This document shows, piece after piece, positions 59,058-64,000 of a stretch of DNA of 64,000 nt. The notes beneath the pieces are model-generated. The model saw only the letters and a program-made list of their open reading frames with translations, did no database searches and was not told where the DNA came from. This DNA comes from Oscillospiraceae bacterium. GTDB lineage: Bacteria > Bacillota > Clostridia > Oscillospirales > Oscillospiraceae. How positions within the stretch are numbered: position 1 is the stretch's first letter; each line of letters starts with the position of its first letter. The position numbers were made by a program, and so were the translations under genes. Location of the stretch: assembly GCA_017622995.1 (NCBI GenBank), contig JAGAQA010000042.1, positions 1-64,000 on the forward strand. The letters run 5' to 3'.

Positions 59058-61961
59058 TCAGCCAATTGCCGTAGCCGAGGTGTTTGTGGCCCGGGCAAAT
59101 TCTGCCAGGATTGTTTCGGATACTGTTTGCTGATTCAGGGAAACAATGGATTCTCTTCGCGTATAAGCATCGTCCCGGACCGGGTTGATTTGCAGGGAGA
59201 CATCCATAAAACGATCCTCTGCGTCAAAATGGAAGGTGGCAAAATAGTGATCCGTGGCATCCTGCGTATCCGCAAAGGGGGCATTTACCCGGAACAGATA
59301 GCTGGCCTTTTCCCCATCCGAAAGTGTGTCCACATAGGTCACATAATGACGGATGAAGTGGAAGCTGGCGAGCCAAGGGACGCTGAACTCAGAAGGGGCT
59401 TCCGACTCTACCCAGACCGGTTCCGGGCTTGTCTCGCTGCCCGCATTGGTATAGTAATGGTCGTTCACATAGAGCTGGGCATGATCCAGCCCATCGGCGG
59501 TAGTGGTGACACGCAGAAGGCCAAGCTCACTGTCACAGCAGAATGTCTCAATAAAATCCTTTTCTGGCGTATTCTGGTACCGGCACTCGGTCTGAATCAA
59601 ACAGGGGACATCCTGCAAGCCCATGATCACCCCCTGTGCCTTGGAAAAGGCAATTTCCTCTTCCGACAGTTCCGGCGTCGCTGCCGGAGAGGTCAAGGCA
59701 AAGGTATCTGCCATCACCGCAAGCCGAACGCCAAAGCCCTCCGCCGCTTCCATGGGGTAGACGCAGCATACCGCGTAAGTATCTTCTCCCGAAGGGATTA
59801 GCCGCACATCCGCCAGAATACCCTCGGCATTGGTTCCGCCCAGGCCTCCCTGTTTGTCTTCAATCAGGTCAAAGCCTTCAAATTTGTGCCGCACCCACCC
59901 CTGTGCCGCAGACAGGGGCATATCGGTCAGGTGAATGACACCGAGTTTCACATCCGGATTCAGGCGGCTCTCCCAGACAGGCTGCCCATCATCGAGGAAA
60001 TTTACCCAACCCTCATCAATGATATAGAGAGAATATCCGTCCCCGGCATAAAGGGTTGCCATGGCCTTCTCCTCCATGCCCTCCAGATAGAAGGTCAGCT
60101 CTTTCTGCTGCGTCGCAGGCTCCTGATAGACCACTGCCTCCTGTATTGCAGCGCGGGTAACCTCGTCTACAGCCAGATCATCCAGCCAGAAATCGTACAA
60201 TGTGTTTTCCGTAAATCGGAAATAATGGGTACGCTCCACCGTGGGATGTTCCGGATCGTCCGCAACGGTGAGGGTGCAGCCGTTGCGGCCGCCCCAGGAA
60301 AACATGCCGGTAACCATCAGATTGGGGTTCTCCAAGTCCTCCACGCCCACATCTTCCATCCAAAGGAACCCGTCGTCATAAGGGTCATACACCCCCTCCG
60401 GGATTGGGTAGCTGGTAATGAGACCCACCTTCCCCCGCAAGTTGTCGATCAGGATATTTCCCTCCGCCGTTACCATGGCGTCATAGCCCAGGGGCAGCTC
60501 GCCGATTTCATAGGGAAGGGTTGTAGGATTGGTCTTCGGCTCTCCCAGACTGACGGTATCCAGAATCGCCGCCATAGTCTCGGGCTTTGCCAATAGCTTA
60601 TCAAACCACAGATCGTAAATCCAGCCCTCGTAGAAGTAGAGATTATGCTCGTTCAGGACGGTTCGTTCCTGTCCATCCGGCACATCGCTGAAAAATTCCA
60701 CGCTGACCTCAACGCCCGGCGCGCCGCCGGCAGAGTAGCCAAGGGTATCATCCTGCCACTCGGGCAAGTCAAGTTCATGGAGCCAATCCCAGTTGTCTGC
60801 GCTGAAGTTATCAGGGATAGGGAATGCCATCACACCGCCGATGGTATTTTCGCCATCAGTCAAAACGATGACACAGCCATCCCGGCTGTCCTTCCAATTT
60901 TTGTCACCCTTTTCCTGCATTTCTTCGGTGCAGCCCTCGGGAAGTTTGAAATACAGTTCCCAGGCTCCAATACCGGCAGGCCCCTCGATACGGGTCAGAT
61001 CTTCCAGGGGCTTTTCCTCCTGCTTTGGATTCAATGCGCAAGCTGCCAGAATCACAAGGCACAGCGCCACGCATAGCACGCTAACCCATACCTTCGGTTT
61101 CTTCCATTTCGCCATATTCATTACACGCCCTTTGGTGTCTCCCTCGCCGAAGGCAAGGGGCATTCCGGAAACGATTCGTTTGTGGGTGGCCAGCCGCAGC
61201 AGGGCCTGGGCATAATCCGCCCGGATGTCCTCCCCCAAGGATTTGATAACCGCTTCATCACAGCTCATTTCCATGTCCTTCCCGGAAAGGCAAAAGGCCA
61301 GCCACACCAGCGGGTTGAACCAGTGCAGGCACAGGGCCGCGTAGCCCAGCAGCTTCCAGACCGGATCGCCCCGGCGGATATGGTGCTCCTCGTGGGCAAG
61401 GATGAAATCCCGTTCTTCCCCGGGCGTACCGGAAGGAAGATACACCCTCGGGCGAATCACACCCATAACGAAGGGGGTAGAAATGCGGTCCGCCAGATAG
61501 ACATTTTCTTTCAGCGGCACCGCTTCCGCCAGTTTGCGCCTCAGAATCAGGTACTGGGCAATGCTGTATACCGCCATGACGGACGCCCCGGCCAACCAGA
61601 TGTACGCAGCGGCCTGCATGGGGGGCAGTTTTGTCTCCGGTTGCTCCAGCTGCTCTGCCGGCTGGGCTGGAACAAATTGCTGCCGGATTGGCACGGGGAT
61701 GTTCTCCCTGACCGCCTGGGCAACGGGCTGGTAGGATACGGCACTGATACCGGGGGTGGTATCCACTGGAATAGGCTTCAGCACGGACAGCCCGGCGGTG
61801 ATGGACAGGGGGCACAGAAGCCGGAACAGCACAACCGCCCACAGGGCATAGGAATAGATCTTCGGTGCCCGTTTCAGGAAAAGCCGCGTCAGCAGCACCA
61901 CGGCAATCACAATGCTGCCGGTAAGGCTCATATTGAGAATTTTGGCAAATACAGCTTGCAT
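59058..61961 (-). CDS. blaR1: BlaR1/MecR1-like M56 metallopeptidase sensor
   Basis: A 967-residue membrane protein. The N-terminal M56 peptidase domain has several transmembrane helices and the zinc motif HEEHH (190-194), with a downstream MEMSCDEAV. A further helix (about 320-340, ending LAAC) leads to an outside region of about 620 residues. That region is not the penicillin-binding domain of true BlaR1; it contains two similar segments (EGWIYDLWFDKLL and ENTLYDFWLDDLA). The protein likely senses an outside signal and cleaves the BlaI-like repressor. GGAGG seven bases before the ATG lies in the end of blaI. Confidence 0.88.
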   Translation of the reverse strand: MQAVFAKILNMSLTGSIVIAVVLLTRLFLKRAPKIYSYALWAVVLFRLLCPLSITAGLSVLKPIPVDTTPGISAVSYQPVAQAVRENIPVPIRQQFVPAQPAEQLEQPETKLPPMQAAAYIWLAGASVMAVYSIAQYLILRRKLAEAVPLKENVYLADRISTPFVMGVIRPRVYLPSGTPGEERDFILAHEEHHIRRGDPVWKLLGYAALCLHWFNPLVWLAFCLSGKDMEMSCDEAVIKSLGEDIRADYAQALLRLATHKRIVSGMPLAFGEGDTKGRVMNMAKWKKPKVWVSVLCVALCLVILAACALNPKQEEKPLEDLTRIEGPAGIGAWELYFKLPEGCTEEMQEKGDKNWKDSRDGCVIVLTDGENTIGGVMAFPIPDNFSADNWDWLHELDLPEWQDDTLGYSAGGAPGVEVSVEFFSDVPDGQERTVLNEHNLYFYEGWIYDLWFDKLLAKPETMAAILDTVSLGEPKTNPTTLPYEIGELPLGYDAMVTAEGNILIDNLRGKVGLITSYPIPEGVYDPYDDGFLWMEDVGVEDLENPNLMVTGMFSWGGRNGCTLTVADDPEHPTVERTHYFRFTENTLYDFWLDDLAVDEVTRAAIQEAVVYQEPATQQKELTFYLEGMEEKAMATLYAGDGYSLYIIDEGWVNFLDDGQPVWESRLNPDVKLGVIHLTDMPLSAAQGWVRHKFEGFDLIEDKQGGLGGTNAEGILADVRLIPSGEDTYAVCCVYPMEAAEGFGVRLAVMADTFALTSPAATPELSEEEIAFSKAQGVIMGLQDVPCLIQTECRYQNTPEKDFIETFCCDSELGLLRVTTTADGLDHAQLYVNDHYYTNAGSETSPEPVWVESEAPSEFSVPWLASFHFIRHYVTYVDTLSDGEKASYLFRVNAPFADTQDATDHYFATFHFDAEDRFMDVSLQINPVRDDAYTRRESIVSLNQQTVSETILAEFARATNTSATAIG

Positions 61962-61965
61962 ACCC

Positions 61966-62325
61966 TCACCTCCGCATGGAATCGATGATGCTTTGCAGTT
62001 CCCGGATTTCCGAATCGGACAGCTTTTTCCGGCTGCCGAAAGCCGCCAGGAAGGCAGGCAGGGACCCTCCAAAGGTATCCTCCACGAACCGCTCGCTTTG
62101 CAGGGCGTAAAACTCCTCCCGGCTGACAAGGGACGTTACCGTGCCGCCCTGATTCTGAAACAGCCCACGGTCACACAGCCGCTTCAGAACCGTGTAGGTG
62201 GTGGTACGCTTCCAGCACAGCCGCTCCAATGCCAAATCCGCCAACTGCCGGGAGGTCAAAGGCTGATTTTCCCATATGATTTCGGCAAATTTGGATTCTA
62301 TTTCACCAAGACGATATTCTGCCAT
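61966..62325 (-). CDS. blaI: BlaI/MecI family repressor
   Basis: A 119-residue winged-helix repressor: RLGEIESKFAEIIWENQ, LTSRQLADLALERLCWKRTT and TVLKRLCDRGLF form the DNA-binding domain; the C-terminal helices dimerise. In known systems the partner M56 protease cleaves the repressor near its middle. Two 17-bp operator-like sequences overlap its promoter (62342-62393). It lies 4 bp before blaR1 and is cotranscribed. Confidence 0.94.
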   Translation of the reverse strand: MAEYRLGEIESKFAEIIWENQPLTSRQLADLALERLCWKRTTTYTVLKRLCDRGLFQNQGGTVTSLVSREEFYALQSERFVEDTFGGSLPAFLAAFGSRKKLSDSEIRELQSIIDSMRR

Positions 62326-62341
62326 TTGGTTTCCTCCTTTA

Positions 62342-62393
62342 TTCTACTACTTGTAGACAGTCATATTCTACTGCTTGTAGACAGAATTGTCAA
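62342..62393 (-). promoter_or_regulatory. blaI promoter with two operators
   Basis: TTGACA (62388-62393), 17 bp, TAGAAT (62365-62370) on the - strand. TTCTACTGCTTGTAGAC (62366-62382) overlaps the spacer and -10 box, and TTCTACTACTTGTAGAC (62342-62358) lies 24 bp downstream. Each is a dyad (CTAC/GTAG), as for BlaI sites. Confidence 0.85.
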
Positions 62394-62414
62394 GAGCGGA
62401 ATCACAAAAAATGA

Positions 62415-62442
62415 GAGAAGCCGCGGCAAGGCACGGCTTCTC
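62415..62442 (-). terminator. Terminator of the RNHCP gene
   Basis: GAGAAGCCG and CGGCTTCTC form a 9-bp stem; TCTCATTTTTTGTG follows on the - strand. Confidence 0.85.
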
Positions 62443-62507
62443 CCGATTCGATTATTTGGCTGCATTGAGTGAAATCCGATTTGCAGCCCTTCTATTTCTC
62501 TTTCGTA

Positions 62508-62933
62508 TTACCGGATTTTCCCATCTCCGCCCATAAGCGCGGTCATCTCTTCAATGCGCTCCAGGGGGAAGGGCGGCGCGGAAAGCGGCTTCATGGCAAT
62601 GCTCATTAGCTTCATGGGGTTGTCGTCCGCCGCCACACGGTTGGAACTCAGTTTGCCGCACCGGCAGCACCGATGGATGATGGCCCACTCGCCGTTCTTT
62701 CGCACCCAGACCGCCACGGGCTCCATAATTCCGCCGCAGTCAGATTCCCGGTCCCCTGGTTCAATGTCCAAATGCAGGCTATTGAGGCAATTGGGGCAGT
62801 GGTTGCGGTGATCGCTTCCTGCTTGCTGCGGGGTACAGAGTCGCCCGCAGACCTTGCAGGTAAAGGCTTCCGTACAGGCGTGTGTTTTATAATATCCTTT
62901 TTCAAAAGCTTTTCGTTTGTTTTCCCGATTCAT
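62508..62933 (-). CDS. RNHCP domain zinc-ribbon protein
   Basis: A 141-residue protein named for its RNHCP motif: FTCKVCGRLC and DHRNHCPNCLNSLH form one set of cysteines and IIHRCCRCGKLSSNR a second, so zinc binding is likely. Function is unknown for the family; translation- or RNA-related roles have been guessed. GGAGGATCATC precedes the ATG. It ends before a clear terminator. Confidence 0.9.
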   Translation of the reverse strand: MNRENKRKAFEKGYYKTHACTEAFTCKVCGRLCTPQQAGSDHRNHCPNCLNSLHLDIEPGDRESDCGGIMEPVAVWVRKNGEWAIIHRCCRCGKLSSNRVAADDNPMKLMSIAMKPLSAPPFPLERIEEMTALMGGDGKIR

Positions 62934-63122
62934 GATGATCCTCCTGAAGATGAATGGTCCAAACCTCGGGAGGAGCGGCGTGTGTTTTTTTGCCGGACCT
63001 CCCGGTCAGGCCACACACTCCAGTAATAAAGCAGTCTGTTTCAAAAAAATCTCCTTTTCTTTTTCGTCCAAAACGGCCGTGTTGTTTTCTGGGATACGGT
63101 TATCCCAGCGGAAAATGCCCAA

Positions 63123-63458
63123 TCAGCCGTGGTAATCCCCTGTAGCGGAATCCACGGTGACAAAGGGCACCACCTCTCCGCCCACCTCGCAATAAACCTG
63201 ATAGATCCCATTTCCAAGATCCACATAGTATTTGGGGATCACACCGTAGTTGTCAAACAGGCTCTGGGTCAGGTTGTTTTTCCAATCCTCCGTTTCCACC
63301 TCCTGAGTTGGGATGGTTGCGCCTGTCTCCTCACAAGCCGGCTCCTGGGTGGTAAAGACCGGAGCTTCGGATGTGGGCTCAGACCGTTCTTTCGCGCAGG
63401 CCCCGGCGGAAAGCAGAAGCACTGCCGCCAGGCAGACGGCTGCAATTTTCTGATTCAT
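63123..63458 (-). CDS. Small predicted lipoprotein
   Basis: A 111-residue exported protein. The signal peptide ends in the lipobox-like LSAGAC. A Thr/Glu-rich linker leads to a 50-residue domain (YYVDLGNGIYQVYCEVGGEVV, split by ordinary residues) that looks like a small beta domain of unknown role. AGGAGAG lies upstream of the ATG. It may be cotranscribed with the RNHCP gene, about 190 bp downstream. Confidence 0.75.
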   Translation of the reverse strand: MNQKIAAVCLAAVLLLSAGACAKERSEPTSEAPVFTTQEPACEETGATIPTQEVETEDWKNNLTQSLFDNYGVIPKYYVDLGNGIYQVYCEVGGEVVPFVTVDSATGDYHG

Positions 63459-63687
63459 TTCTTCTCTCTCCTACATATTAATAACACCTGTTATTTTACA
63501 TACAAAACCCAAGGAAGTCAATAGCCCGGGACGTGTCAATATTATAGGCATATGTGTTTCCAAAGGCCCTATTGACAAGACTGCAATCATTGTCACAATA
63601 AAGGGTAGAGAATACGGGAAGCTCTGTCAGCGAACCATTTCTTCAGAGTTCCCCCAGATTGAAAAGAGAAAGGAAGTGTTTCGCGTC

Positions 63688-64000
63688 ATGCAGTATATCA
63701 AATTGCAGCTGGGGTGTGCTGGCGGTTCTTTATATCGTGATCACCTACATCCATACCACCCTGAAAAGCAAGATTTCCTGCAATTCCCTGTTTGACGGAC
63801 TGATGATTTCCGCACCCCAGGCGATTTTCTTCGATGGCCTGACTTCCTGGACCGTAAACCATACCGGCCTCGTTCCGGATATGGTCAACCGGATTGCGCA
63901 TCTGCTCTTTTTCCTGGCCATGGATGTTACCGTCATCATTACCGCCCTTTATATGTACGACCAGCTCATCGGCATCCGCAAAAATGATCTGCGGAAATGG
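63688..64000 (+). pseudogene. GGDEF-type membrane sensor, 5' part with frameshift, cut by the window
   Basis: ATG at 63688 has AAAGGAAG upstream and encodes MQYIKLQLGC. The frame is then broken: with one G removed at about 63712-63718 translation continues as LAVLYIVITYIHTTLKSK and runs open to the window end. That longer frame has at least three hydrophobic segments and resembles the N-terminal sensor of Clostridial GGDEF/EAL proteins (DGLTSWTVNHT, VNRIAHLLFFLAMD). The catalytic domains lie beyond 64000. The break may be real, a sequencing error, or the true start may lie at an internal GTG at 63716. Confidence 0.6.

Noticed and set aside
59058..61961. True beta-lactam sensor BlaR1
   Set aside because: The M56 domain is clear but the outer region lacks SxxK/SxN/KTG penicillin-binding motifs.

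Overview
The window looks like a chromosomal segment of an anaerobic gut Clostridium-class Firmicute, most likely from the Oscillospiraceae/Ruminococcaceae. The basis is moderately high G+C, clear AGGAGG ribosome binding sites, sigma-A promoters, many rho-independent terminators, fermentative genes (D-lactate dehydrogenase, corrinoid-activator-like ASKHA protein), a tandem glycine riboswitch and palindromic intergenic repeats of the kind seen in gut Clostridia. No species can be assigned from the sequence alone.

At the left, about 502-8965 is an integrative mobilizable element. It carries a large serine recombinase, a MobQ-type relaxase with an IncQ/pIP501-like oriT, small accessory proteins, an excisionase-like protein, a sigma-like regulator, and an ECF sigma/anti-sigma pair as cargo. 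Its ends can be placed at base resolution: a CCGTT repeat and near-perfect inverted sequences flank it, and removing it restores a terminator hairpin next to tRNA-Gly. No conjugation machinery is present, so it would need a helper element.

From 9.1 to 63.7 kb the content is mostly housekeeping: tRNA-Gly; a degenerate transglutaminase lipoprotein, YitT and a ParC/ParE-like topoisomerase pair; TrmK/Nif3/YebC; PepD, SecG and RF2; a translationally coupled MATE - mini-kinase - ASKHA operon; tRNA-Ser; a MarR-DegV operon with visible operators; a D,D-carboxypeptidase; a divergent pair of a PAS-REC-GGDEF-EAL protein and an unusual regulator; a glycosyltransferase and cardiolipin synthase; a glycine-riboswitch-controlled symporter; the gdpP-rplI-dnaB-tilS-hpt-ftsH operon; LdhA; a zinc ABC transporter; tRNA modification genes (TrmO, DusB, TtcA); rplM-rpsI; a SleB-like protein; and a BlaI/BlaR1 pair with two operators. 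The right edge cuts a GGDEF-type membrane sensor whose first codons carry a frameshift.

The observations most worth checking are: the element inserted in a terminator loop; a second kind of intergenic element whose two copies are each flanked by a duplicated terminator hairpin; release factor 2 with Asp-Gly-Gln in place of the Gly-Gly-Gln motif; four helically phased 10-bp repeats before rplM; and several structured leaders.
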